Shown piece by piece: positions 10,285 to 22,977 of a stretch of DNA of 64,000 bases. Source of the DNA: Ophiosphaerella korrae (Eukaryota; Ascomycota; Dothideomycetes; Pleosporales; Phaeosphaeriaceae); assembly GCA_028456385.1 (NCBI GenBank), contig JALNQF010000028.1:124001-188000 (forward strand), in the 5' to 3' direction. The stretch's first letter is position 1; each line of letters opens with the position of its first letter. The position numbers and the translations under genes are program-made. A model generated the notes under the pieces. It had not been told where the DNA came from and did not search any database. It saw nothing but the letters and a program-made list of their open reading frames with translations.

Positions 10285-12406
10285 CAGTTCTCTACCACTG
10301 CCAGCTGAATTCACCAACGCGGATGACTACGTTGAGTCGTTGCTGCATTTCACCACTTCATCTCCACTCTTGCAGACATTATGTGGAGGCGTGCACGTCT
10401 TAGACTTTTATACGCGGTCACCTGACCTGTATTCTACCATATTACCACAATCATGGAGAAATTGGTTCAAGACCCGGGATATCATGGATATGTTGGACCT
10501 TTTCATGCGAGAAGATCTTACACAATTCGACACCCAGGCCGAACCTGGGAATACCTGGCGAAACGGGTCTCCACCGCCAGAAGGCCTACTAGATTACATT
10601 AGAGTTGTACGAAAACACCTACTAGCTCGCGAGTTCCCTCTCCAAGATTTAGGCCTCAAGCCCCAGAAGACGACACTACCTCGCCATATTGCTCTTGGTA
10701 TGAAAGTCAAGAAAGTGCACGAAGTTGACAACTTTGCGCGCTATATTGACAAGCTGACCTCTCAAATATCAACTGCCGGTAAAAGCCCGATCACGCATCT
10801 GGTTGACTTCGGATCAGGACAAAATTACCTTGGGCGTGCCCTTGCTGCTCCACCATACAGCAAGCATATTGTTGCTGTTGAGAGCAAACAGCACAATATT
10901 GAAGGCGCTAAGAATATGGACGTACTAACTAAGCTTGTCCCAAAACCTGTAGTTATGAGGAATAAGAAGGAGTACCGCGCAAAATCAGGCAAGAAGAAGG
11001 GGGGACAGTCTGAAACTCATCCATTGACTACTTCGGTTAATGTGGAAGCCAAAGAAAGCCCTAAGCGTAAGGACGATGATTTCAAACCCAAGGATCAACG
11101 CAATACCTCTACACTGTTGATCAGTTCCTCATCCTCTGCCTCGCAGCCGGAGATGAGAGCACAATGCGACGATGATGATTGCATGCTTGTAACTCCACCA
11201 ATACCTACTATAGCTGGATCAAAACCTGTGCAACCTGTACAAAATGGGACAACAAAAACTACAACACTACAAATTTACACAGAAGGCTATGGGAGTGTCC
11301 AATATGTCGAACACATTATCAGGGATGGCGATCTGACACCAGTCATCGATCAAGTCCTTGATAGCTCCAATATACACGATGAAGAATTCAAGTCTACTCC
11401 CGCAATAGTACAGGAGCCATCAGATTTAAAGGCTGTGTCAAAAACCAAGAATGTAAATGCTATGGTAATCTCTCTTCACTCATGCGGCAATCTTGTCCAT
11501 CATGGTCTCAGATCTCTCTTGCTGAACCCTCACATTGCTGCTGTTGCCATGGTGGGCTGTTGCTACAACCTCGTCACTGAGCGACTAGGCCCGCCAACCT
11601 ACAAGCTTCCCACCTTACGTCCAAACCATCCACGTCTAGTCGCTACCTCCAATGCATACGATCCGCACGGCTTCCCCATGTCAGAAAAACTCGCAAACTA
11701 TCCAATTCCACGCAAGTCTTTACCGCCGTTTGAGAACAGTACAGAAGACTCTAAGCATCCCAAAGGCGTGCGCTTGAATATCACAGCACGTATGATGGCC
11801 GTCCAGGCTCCCTTCAATTGGGGTCATGACGACAGCGAACTCTTCTTCACGCGGCACTTCTATCGCGCGCTACTACAACGCATCTTCCTCGACCATGGTA
11901 TTGTTTCTGCGCCTGTGGATGCTGAGGGCATGGTTGGCAGTGCCGTTTCTGCGAACGGACACACTTCTCACGTCACATGGACTCCACGTAATGGACGAGG
12001 TCCTGGGCTCTCGTCAGACGGTACATCGACACCACTTACCATTGGCACATTGCGTAAGTTTGCATATAGCGATTTCGTGTCCTATGTGCGTGCTGCTATT
12101 GGAAAACTCACGAGCTCGAATAGCTTTTGTGAGGTCGATCCAGTGTTCATCAAAGAAAAGTTGGATGGTTTGACTGATGGGGAGATCAGGGATTACGAGG
12201 CTCGATACACGGAAAGGAAAAAGGAACTGAGTGTTATGTGGGCCTTGATGGCTTTTAGCGCTGGTGTTGTAGAGGCAGTAATTGTCACTGATCGTTGGCT
12301 ATGGTTGAAAGAGCAAGCAGAGGTGGAGCATGCATGGGTTGAGCCAGTTTTTGAGTACAAATATAGTCCGAGAAATCTTGTGGTTGTGGGTATCAAGAAG
12401 GATTGA
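10274..12406 (+). CDS. METTL25-like methyltransferase domain protein
   Basis: A 710-residue, single-exon protein of the METTL25/RRNAD1 family (Methyltransferase_32 type), a putative S-adenosylmethionine-dependent methyltransferase. The AdoMet-binding motif I is at about residues 177-190 (LVDFGSGQNYLGRALA), followed by acidic VAVESKQHNIEGA. After a poorly conserved, charged insertion of roughly 180 residues come VISLHSCGNLVHHGLRSLL (about 396-414) and VAMVGCCYNLVTE, the second conserved block of this family. The C-terminal half has the FFTRHFYRALLQRIFLDHGI helix and a VVVGIKK end. Start at the ATG at 10274 (strong context AAAATGG); upstream in-frame codons lack an ATG. The animal homologue METTL25B has been linked to ribosomal function, but substrate here is not inferable. 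Confidence 0.85.
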   Translation: MGPDSSLPLPAEFTNADDYVESLLHFTTSSPLLQTLCGGVHVLDFYTRSPDLYSTILPQSWRNWFKTRDIMDMLDLFMREDLTQFDTQAEPGNTWRNGSPPPEGLLDYIRVVRKHLLAREFPLQDLGLKPQKTTLPRHIALGMKVKKVHEVDNFARYIDKLTSQISTAGKSPITHLVDFGSGQNYLGRALAAPPYSKHIVAVESKQHNIEGAKNMDVLTKLVPKPVVMRNKKEYRAKSGKKKGGQSETHPLTTSVNVEAKESPKRKDDDFKPKDQRNTSTLLISSSSSASQPEMRAQCDDDDCMLVTPPIPTIAGSKPVQPVQNGTTKTTTLQIYTEGYGSVQYVEHIIRDGDLTPVIDQVLDSSNIHDEEFKSTPAIVQEPSDLKAVSKTKNVNAMVISLHSCGNLVHHGLRSLLLNPHIAAVAMVGCCYNLVTERLGPPTYKLPTLRPNHPRLVATSNAYDPHGFPMSEKLANYPIPRKSLPPFENSTEDSKHPKGVRLNITARMMAVQAPFNWGHDDSELFFTRHFYRALLQRIFLDHGIVSAPVDAEGMVGSAVSANGHTSHVTWTPRNGRGPGLSSDGTSTPLTIGTLRKFAYSDFVSYVRAAIGKLTSSNSFCEVDPVFIKEKLDGLTDGEIRDYEARYTERKKELSVMWALMAFSAGVVEAVIVTDRWLWLKEQAEVEHAWVEPVFEYKYSPRNLVVVGIKKD

Positions 12407-13080
12407 GGGGCTGCGGAGCTTGGAAGCCATTGGAATCCGTGGCATTTCCCAAATAGTCCATGGAGTATTGCCAGAAACGAGGGTTCTCCAGGCGGTAATT
12501 ATTGGCGCCAAAGATCAATACTGGCAATGGTTTTAAGCCAATCTTCACTCATGCCCAGATACGCTATTCCAGTAGGGGTCAGCAAACTTTCACGGTGAAA
12601 TGTGACTGGTATATCTAGCTATTTTGCGGAAAAATAGCCTGTGTTCATCTATCTAAGCAAACTTGAGAGCTACATCGCAACCGCAGATGATGACCATACC
12701 TCATAGTATGTAAACAATTGGGCACTGTCCGCAATGAACACAGCTAGGCTTGTTAAAGATCCTGCCACTGAATGAGTTCGAGTTTTAGGTATTGATAGGT
12801 GATTGCTACAGTCACTCACTACCATGCATATGGCTAGGCTGCTAGCAAGGACTGACAGGTGAATCATCTAGCTCCCGTTTGCTATATAGTTTGGGCTTCG
12901 TATCCTCAATCCTATAAATCCACGTTGCTCGACCTGAACATTCGACCTTTCAGACACTCTACCTCAAATTAGGTTGCCTCCAAAGTTCAGTCTCACGACA
13001 ATTTTTCATTGAGATCGCAATCAACTACACGTTCCAGGACCGATTTCTACGCTTCCTCTCAAACACCGCGCTATAGCAAC
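12407..13080. other. Intergenic region, no gene seen
   Basis: About 670 bases between two plus-strand genes. No sustained frame, repeat or RNA gene is recognised. The part nearest 13080 should be the DUF6604 promoter and leader. Confidence 0.4.
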
Positions 13081-15538
13081 ATGATTCCCAGCAACCTAGG
13101 CAGTACCTATCAACGATATAAGAATGATACGGAGTTTGTCGATCCCTATCCGCACATAAGATTCTAATCATTGACTGAGGACTAGTTACGTTGCAACATG
13201 GCTTATGAATACAGCGAATCAATACGACTTCAAAGCAACCACTGATACAGGCAAAGCCAAAACGAAACTTGCACAATCAGCAGGCTTAAAAGTCGAACAA
13301 CGCACCTATATAATCAACGTCAAAGACTTTGTTGTACTAGCGGAATATGTCGTCAGTGTAGACCCACCAGTGCAAGTCCCTCGTAGATTTAGCACCGTTC
13401 TTGATCGCGCAATCTCCGCCCGCGAATGGTTCTCGACCGCTATAACACCGTTTCTTCCAGCGGATGCCGAGAAGCAGGCGTCAGGTGATGGCCATACGTT
13501 CTTCGTCGATGTCTTGAAAACCGTTCGTGAGGTCCTTGCCCCAAATTACTGGAAGAGTTTTATCCCAAAACGAAAGGCGCCCACATCTATGGGAGAGGTT
13601 CAAACGATGTACGCTGCCAATCTGGAGGTAGAGGAAACACTCGAAGGCGATGCAGACTCTCCGGTTACCGCCAATGATATACCAACACCAGCAGAAACCA
13701 AAGTATACTACGAAATAGAACCAGCTGAGAAACGCAGGCAGGAGGCCATAGCTGCTTTTTTCCTAATGGAAGATCTCGGACAACTTCGTTCCCATATCAT
13801 CGAAATCTGGGAAGGCTATAAAGTGGGTCGATATGATATTGTGACAGCTTCTATCGCAACAAATACGGCTGTTGATCTAGCACGATCCATAATCCAAGAG
13901 CACGATACATATTCCACAACCTCTATGAGAAAGTTAGCGGTCATAATCTTCTTTAGTATATCCAAATTTCGCGGCAAACCTGCGGACGGTGATATGGATT
14001 TTGACTTCTACGACCTGGGAGTCAAATGGTATTTTGTATCTGATATTCTGATCAGGAAAGGCTTTGGAAGTGGGAACCTAGCAGAACTCACCCCAGTCTC
14101 TGTAGCTGTTCGTGACCGGTCGACTCCTCGCTCGAAGAAGACGCCACGCGAAAAGTTTATGGAAGATAAAGACGTGATGAAGAGTGTCCTGCTAGAGTTC
14201 CTCATCAGGACAAAAATGACCCACGACTCTCCTATCATGGATGAGCTTACCCGTGGGCTTCGAGAGATAAATGGCCACCAACGTACACCACTTTGGCTAA
14301 AATTTGGTTTCCAACTCTTTCTAGATATCTATAACATTCTGGAAGATGATGTTGGCCAGGGTTTCTCAGAACTCTCTAGCGTTGCACAATCTGCGCGGCG
14401 GACCATCCAAAAGACTTTGGACCTCCATAAAGACATAGATGATACCCGCTGGTCAAAGCAAAATGAAGATGATATGGCTCAACTGTCGGAACAAATCACA
14501 AGTCATATTTTTACAGATCGCAACCGTGTCACCTCACGAAACATTCCAGGACGCCCACTGACACCGCCGTATTACTTATATCGACAACACCCATGGCTTT
14601 GTGGCTTATGGATATACTATATATACATGCGACTACATGACATGAGTATTGCTTGTATGAACGCCTGGGGTTCCGTTCAGAGCTGCGGCCACCTTTACAA
14701 CGCGATCATGAAAGAAAAGCTCATCAATGATGCTGCGAATTGGAAAGACATGAAACTTGCAATGATCCTGCTCAATAAGCAAGGCTTATTTGACGGAGTC
14801 TCACCGGAAAACCCTATTGACTATCTCAAGCAATTTGTACTCGCCACCGGAACAACGGCAGCAAATATGTCAGCCAATGCCAGGAAGCGGATTAAGAAGC
14901 GGGCAAAGAAGAATCTGAGAAGTCCCTGCCTAGTGCTTCAGTCATTCAAAGAGCGACTGTACGGGCAGAATTCGCATCATGAAACGACTTATCAGGATGT
15001 AAGGAAAGCCCTTGATGTACATAATTACTACTGTACATCATACGACACCGGCGACGTCAAGGAGGTCATGCTTGAGCCTTGCGAAGGATATAAGCGTCGA
15101 ACAGCGAAAGAAATGCCAGAGGGGAACGTGAATTTTCTCTTGCGTGACGTCATGTACATGGAAATGATGGACCTGTTCTTCGATTACTTCTCTCTCCACC
15201 ACTTCTGCTTGCGTTTCTTGCGTGCAGTTAGAGAAAAGTGCAGGCCACAACTCAGTGATAGATACGGCCCAGAGTATATACGAGACGAAAGGGATTTTCC
15301 AGCTATGGTGGGCTACTTACTCCAGTCGGCTTCAAACACTGAGATCATGAAAGACGCGGCGAAGAATAGAGGAAATTCCACATTAAGTCTTCTAAAGGAG
15401 GTAGCAGAAACTCTCAATTCTTTGCTTTTGACCACTGGGGAAGGAGACCAGGTTTCAGAAGCTGTGTATGCAAGACTCAAGCGCAAGGACGTCCTGCCAG
15501 GAGGGATTGCGTACGTCAAATGGCCGAGCGACGGATAA
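13081..15538 (+). CDS. DUF6604-domain protein
   Basis: An 801-residue protein in two exons, 13081-13133 and 13186-15538, with a 52-nt intron (GTTTGT...ACTAG). Splicing produces the opening YQRYKNDTDYVATWLMNTANQ, the characteristic YK-x-D-T-x-x-x-x-x-WL start of the DUF6604 N-terminal domain found in many Pleosporales proteins. The domain seems to extend over the first ~270 residues (VSVDPPVQVPRRFSTVLDRAISAREWF; a second block around FFLMEDLGQLRSHIIEIWEGYK). The rest is helical, without a known motif; a basic patch (ARKRIKKRAKKNLR) lies near residue 585. No signal peptide or membrane helix. Molecular function is unknown for the family. An apparent ATG at 13205 is internal once the first exon is recognised. 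Confidence 0.85.
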
Positions 15539-15798
15539 CAGGGTTTGGAAATGCGCACTTCATGCGCTTGAGAAAAGTTGATTATCCTTCCAATATTAGG
15601 AAAATCTAATATCCGCGGTGACACTGTCACAACTGTACGGCTAAAGCCTACACGAGTGCCTAAAACTTTTAAAACCTCACTTTGAAACCAAACCGTCAGG
15701 CTTAAAAACAGGTTCAAAATCGCAATCTCGAATGGCACATGAATAATTGTTTCATAGTTACCCGAGACATCACAATCAGCAGAATCACCCACCACACC

Positions 15799-16979
15799 TC
15801 ATGATTTCTCTGACCCCCCACTCCCCTCCCTCGCCGTCCCAATATCCTTCTCAGAGCTAGCCACACTGATGATCGCACTATCTTCAAAATCCTTCTTCTT
15901 CGCCTTCGCCGGACTCCCAATCGTCGCAACATCACCCGCACCCTTCTCCCCCTTCCAAACCAACACCTCCATATCGTCCTCCTCGCCATCCACCAAAAAC
16001 CCCAACTCCACCAACCTCCCCCGGATCTGCGTTTCAGACTCCTTGTCGTAAAAATACAGCCCAACCTGTATCAATGCACTATGTAAGAAATTCCTCAGCG
16101 TAGGAATCGTCGCCGCAACAAGCGCAACTTCCTGCTCCAGCGTCGCCCAAAGCGTCACTATGACATTATTCCTGTAGAAATCCGGCTCGCCGAACTTCCG
16201 CAGGGTGAGGGTGCGGAGGATGGCAAAGGTCGACGCGAATAGGCCCAGGCCCATGAGTATGGAGAGGAAGATTTTTTCGCCACGGGGGCGGTGCAATTTG
16301 CGGATGAAGGTGATGGGCATGCAGGAGAAGATGAAATCTGTCGTGACGTTGACGGTGCTGTTGGCGTAAATGTTGCCGTTAATGACGGCGCGGGGAACAC
16401 ATGCTACGGTAATGCCCTTGTCACGTAGGGTGCGGTCCCAGTATACGCTGAAGGGCCGGCATTGGAGGAATTGGAACAGGGTCTGGGTTATGCCGGTTAG
16501 GAGGAGGAGGACGATGATGGAGTAGAGGAAGATTTTCCAGCGCCGGCCGGGCTTGAGGCGTAGGAGGAGAAGCGCGACAGAGACTTTGACGGTGGTTATG
16601 GACCAGTACCAAACTACTTGGGCGATGAAGAGAAGGCGGAGGCCAGCGGTGCGGTTTGCGAGTGAGACAAATGGGGTACGCCGGCCGAAACCATAAAAAC
16701 ATGCAGCGCATTGAATTCCAAAGTGGGTTATGCTTAGTATCTGTATTCCAAGTTAGTTAGTTGTTAAAATGTTGTATTGGAGTCTTGCGAAGATTGACAT
16801 ACAGTGGCAGCCAAGGCTGTCCAGTCATCCGCTTTCAAGTTGGAGATTGATCGGACCCTAGACCAGAGCCGCGCGCATAGAAGTAGGATTGCAAGTAAGA
16901 GGATACTGCCGCCGAGGCCAAGGAGCATCGGTGCTTGCGAGTCATTCTGTGTAAGGGTAGCGACTTGCCTACGCTGCAT
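15799..16979 (-). CDS. Fungal rhodopsin-domain 7TM protein
   Basis: A 372-residue integral membrane protein of the large fungal family annotated as rhodopsin-domain (PF20684 type). Exons: 16979-16803 and 16740-15799, with a 62-nt intron (GTATGT...ACAG). Visible membrane helices include PMLLGLGGSILLLAILLLC, LRLLFIAQVVWYWSITTVKV with following VALLLLRL, IFLYSIIVLLLLTGITQTLF, a VNVTTDFIFSCMPITFI segment and LSILMGLGLFASTFAILRTL. The conserved family features are the C-x(n)-C pair around FLQCRPFSVYWD and the ACVPRAVINGNIYANSTVNVTTDF loop. The C-terminus is cytoplasmic-looking, Lys/Glu/Ser rich. These proteins are not retinal opsins by homology; ligand and partners are unknown. Confidence 0.85.
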
Positions 16980-17743
16980 ATTGTAGGAGTGTAGGACAAT
17001 AGTTCGCTGGTGTGGAGACGAGCAAAGCGATGAAAGAGCAGTGTGTAGTTATCATTATGCCAATAGTCGCCATTTAGTTAAATGACTTCACTCTGTTAAA
17101 TTGTATGCAGATATATCAATAATACTATGTATTCATGCTAGATGCATAAAGCCTTACATGCGCGGTAACCCATTTCCCGGCAACAAGTTTTCTGTCACCT
17201 ACATGAACGAGCGGAGGATTCATTATTTTGCGCTCTCATTGGTTGCGGGACATAAGAATATCCGAGCTTCCTATGCTAACAGTTGCTTACACTATGGTAT
17301 GTAGTGTCAGATAGGTTTCGGAAGATTGCACCCCTGCACCCGGCAGATCACCGCGCAACCGAATGATCTTCAGGCTTCCCCAACTGTGCACCATGCATTG
17401 CATTGATGCTGATCTGGAACATGAGGAGAGGAGACAACGAGGCCTACGCAAACTCAAATGCAGCAAGGCGCATGAAGATGGGGCCATTGTTGGGTAAGGA
17501 TTGTAATTGCTGCGTGGCATACGTGTTCAGTAATTGCTTTGCGACCAGAGAAGGTAAAAATAAAACACGACATGCATTTGAACAGTATTTAGGGTATAAA
17601 AGTGTTTCTTGTTCGTAGGAGGAAATTCTTGGCCGTTAGAGTGTCGCTGTCAGAACGCTGTCAAATCTATAATACTGAGTAGAAACACATGCGGCGGAGA
17701 CTTTCAGACTTTTGAAATTTACTCTATCCAATTTGAGTTTGGT
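16980..17743. other. Intergenic region, no gene seen
   Basis: About 760 bases upstream of the 7TM gene and downstream of the next minus-strand gene. AT-rich with only short overlapping frames. Nothing else recognised. Confidence 0.4.
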
Positions 17744-18649
17744 TTAGGAGCGTAGCATTGCGGGATGCGGAGAAGGCGAACGACCTCTTAGGGCTGGCGA
17801 ACTAGGGCGCAGCATTGGACTCGCAGCGGCACTTAGAGCGTCGAGACTGAGTTGGCTAATGGCATCGAGGTTGCCTTGAACGTCTTCCTGGCTCAAGTCG
17901 AGCATCAGGCGGAGTTCATTGGCCTTGAGTTGATCACCCAGACCAACCATGAGCTGTTCTTTGTTGGAGCTGTCTGGCACGTCGTAGTAGGTCCAACGAT
18001 AACCAATATCCTCTAGACTGTGGGGTTCGGCTGGGGTAGTGATCCTTGCCGTAACGTATCGCACGTCCATACCAAAGATGCCTGAGATAGTAGGCTCAGC
18101 ACCTATTCCTCCCAGGTTGGAATCCGTCCGACCACGCAGGGGCCTGGGCACCTTGGCGTCCCTCTCTATGGGCGTCTCGTTGAGGCGGTTTGATGCGCCA
18201 GCATCATGGAGCCTGGCACGCTTGAAAGCGGCATTCTTGAGCTCAGTGATGCCCAGGATGATGTAGAGCGGCTTGCCAGCCTTGATCTGGGCGACGATCC
18301 ACGCCCTGGCCTCCGGATCGTTGCAGACGGCCTGGAATGCTTGTGTTGGTGCCTGACTTGTGCGCTGAATCATCTGCTCGGCCTTGACGGTCAGCAGATT
18401 GGGCTGTCTGAATATCCTCCCTAGATCGAACTTGGCGCCATAGTTTGTGATGAAGCGGCCCTCGGCGTCGACCGAGAAGACGTCTTTATAGCGCAGCTGA
18501 ATGTGGTAGTCGTTGAGGTTGTCGATTTCTTCGTGTGCCTGCTGCGAGTAGAAGCCGTCTTGTTCGGGATGCAGAGGATGTGTGACAAGCTGGCCGATGG
18601 TAAGCAGGTCCGCGGGCAGAGGCTTTGGCAGCAGGCCGTGTTGCACCAT
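17744..18649 (-). CDS. Unrecognised 301-residue protein
   Basis: A clean single-exon frame of 301 codons with fungal-style codon use. I do not recognise a family. The N-terminus is soluble (MVQHGLLPKPLPADLLTIGQLVTHP), with a Gly/Ile-rich core (KPLYIILGITELKNAAFKRARL) that could be a beta-strand/helix unit. A YRWTYYDVPDSS segment precedes a predicted helix (LGDQLKANELRLMLDL), and the C-terminus is Ser/Pro-rich with three RSPSP-like repeats. No signal peptide, membrane helix, Cys pairs or catalytic motif is visible. The body looks like a conserved fungal protein of unknown function. The region upstream is long (1.6 kb) and does not add an exon that I can see. Confidence 0.7.
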   Translation of the reverse strand: MVQHGLLPKPLPADLLTIGQLVTHPLHPEQDGFYSQQAHEEIDNLNDYHIQLRYKDVFSVDAEGRFITNYGAKFDLGRIFRQPNLLTVKAEQMIQRTSQAPTQAFQAVCNDPEARAWIVAQIKAGKPLYIILGITELKNAAFKRARLHDAGASNRLNETPIERDAKVPRPLRGRTDSNLGGIGAEPTISGIFGMDVRYVTARITTPAEPHSLEDIGYRWTYYDVPDSSNKEQLMVGLGDQLKANELRLMLDLSQEDVQGNLDAISQLSLDALSAAASPMLRPSSPALRGRSPSPHPAMLRS

Positions 18650-21127
<2,478 letters not shown>

Positions 21128-21568
21128 GCGTGTCGCCCCTACGATGAAGGACGATGCGCCAAGCAAAGACATATCAGGATAACATTTTTTGTAGTTAGTA
21201 ATGCCATGACATGAGAATTGCTACTTTGAAGCTTCACTATCGTTCCTACTACCATACTCGCCCTTTTCAACACATCTACGCTTGGCTTAGCAGCCAAACC
21301 AAGGTGACCCTCTCAATCAATATCTAATCAGTGCAGCAGTGATATCTAAGAATCTTTTGGCGGAAGAATACGCAAGTAGACTAGCTCTCTGCCACAAGCT
21401 CTGGAACGCGACAACAACCCCGCGCTGACTCTCGGACCGCGGCATCTCTCAGAATCCTTCAGCTGTCCTAACACAATCCCACCCATTACAAATGCGTCTA
21501 TCCACGCACGCCAGGGCATACACTGGCGGGCTTCAAATAAAAAAACCAAAGCGCGACTTGCCTCCATA
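21128..21568. other. Short intergenic region
   Basis: About 440 bases between two co-oriented genes, holding the mannitol dehydrogenase 3' UTR and the acyl-CoA dehydrogenase promoter. Nothing else seen. Confidence 0.4.
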
Positions 21569-22920
21569 ATGTCGGCGCGAAAGAAGGAACCGTTTGGCAA
21601 CCTTGGTCCTTGGGCAGAACCCGCGTGGTATAGCTCTCTTGCGTCGCCTTACTACAACGACTCTCACAAGCGATTGCGCGATGCGCTGCGATCCTACATC
21701 GATGAAAACATCAAACCATATATGCTGGAATGGGAAGAGAAGGGTGAGGCACCGGCAGAAGAGCGCATGAAGTGGGCAAAAACGGGCTTTGCATTTGCAG
21801 ACGTGCCAGAACCATATCGACCCAAGGATGTGCCGGGCCCGGCAAACATACCAGTGGGAGAGATGGATATTTTCCATATGATGATCCTTTCAGATGAAGG
21901 GAGCAGAATCGAGGGTGGTGTCGGTACGGCATTGGCTGGAGGAAGCATCATCGGCATACCACCAGTTGTGCACCATGGGACCGAGGAGCAGAAGCAGAAG
22001 TGGCTGCCAGGACTGTTTAACTGGGAGACGAGCTTCTGCTTGGGTATTACTGAGCCAAGCGGTGGTGTACGTCTGGTCTTCCCCTTCCAGACACTTTGTA
22101 GAAGCTAATTTCGAGACAGTCAGACGTCGCCAACATCCAAACCACCGCCACAAAGACGCCCGACGGGAAAAACTACATTGTCAATGGCTACAAGAAATGG
22201 ATCACAGGCATGCCCTGGGCCACACACATGACTACCGCTGTCCGCACCGGCGGCCCCGGCATGAGCGGCATATCCGTCCTCGTCATCCCCACCTCCTCGC
22301 CGGGCCTCACCCACCGCCGCATCCCCAACAGCGGCCAAAACGGCGGCGGCGCCAGCTTCGTCGAGCTCGACAACGTCGTCGTCCCCGCCTCGAACCTGCT
22401 CGGCGCCGAGAACGCAGGCTTCCCCATCATCATGACCAACTTCAACAAAGAGCGCTTCATCATGGCCATAGGCTGCAACCGCAAGGCGCGAACCTGCCTC
22501 TCCGAATCCCTCGCGTATGCCGCCCAGCGCAAAACGTTTGGACAGCCGCTCCTCGCGAATCAAATCATTGCGCACAAATTCGCGACCCTGGCGCGCTACG
22601 TCGAGTCGCATTGGGCCTGGCTCGAGCAGCTTGCGTTCCATATCCAGGCGTCGCCGCGTGGCTGGCAGGACGCGGGGATTGCGGGCCAGATTGCGCTGAG
22701 CAAGGTGCATGGGGGCAGGATTTTGGAACTCGCGAATCGGGAAGCGCAGCAGGTTTTTGGGGGCGCGGGGTACCAGAAGGGGGGACCGGGGGCGGTGATT
22801 GAGCAGATGAGTCGGGATTTGAGGATGATGGTTGTTGGGGGTGGGAGCGAGGAGATTATTGCGGATTTGGCGGTTAGGCAGGAGATTGGGCTTGCGCGAC
22901 GGCGGGGATGGAAGTTGTAG
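21569..22920 (+). CDS. Acyl-CoA dehydrogenase family protein
   Basis: A 432-residue FAD flavoprotein dehydrogenating an acyl-CoA or related substrate. Exons: 21569-22066 and 22120-22920, joined by a 53-nt intron (GTACGT...ACAG) right after the flavin-contacting motif CLGITEPSGG. The N-terminal helical domain contains YNDSHKRLRDALRSYIDENI; the middle beta domain has NYIVNGYKKWITG and FVELDNVVVPASNLLG. The C-terminal helical domain has NFNKERFIMAIG, AAQRKTFGQPL and an FGGAGY...GGGSEEIIADLAVRQ end where the family's conserved Glu lies. No clear mitochondrial presequence and no C-terminal SKL, so location is uncertain. Convergent with the GH2 gene, 57 bases between stops. Confidence 0.9.
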
Positions 22921-22977
22921 AGCTTGGTGTGAAGATGTATAATAGTAAATGTGGTTTGGGTGGGAGAGTTGGACTGC

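Noticed and set aside
10256..10287. A 32-nt intron joining the upstream ATG at 10198 to the methyltransferase gene
   Set aside because: Too short for fungal splicing, and the ATG at 10274 already gives a family-like N-terminus.
22120..22710. 196-codon antisense frame over the acyl-CoA dehydrogenase gene, and a 302-codon shifted frame at 21894-22802
   Set aside because: Arg/His-rich composition typical of shifted GC-rich coding sequence; the real frame carries all family motifs.
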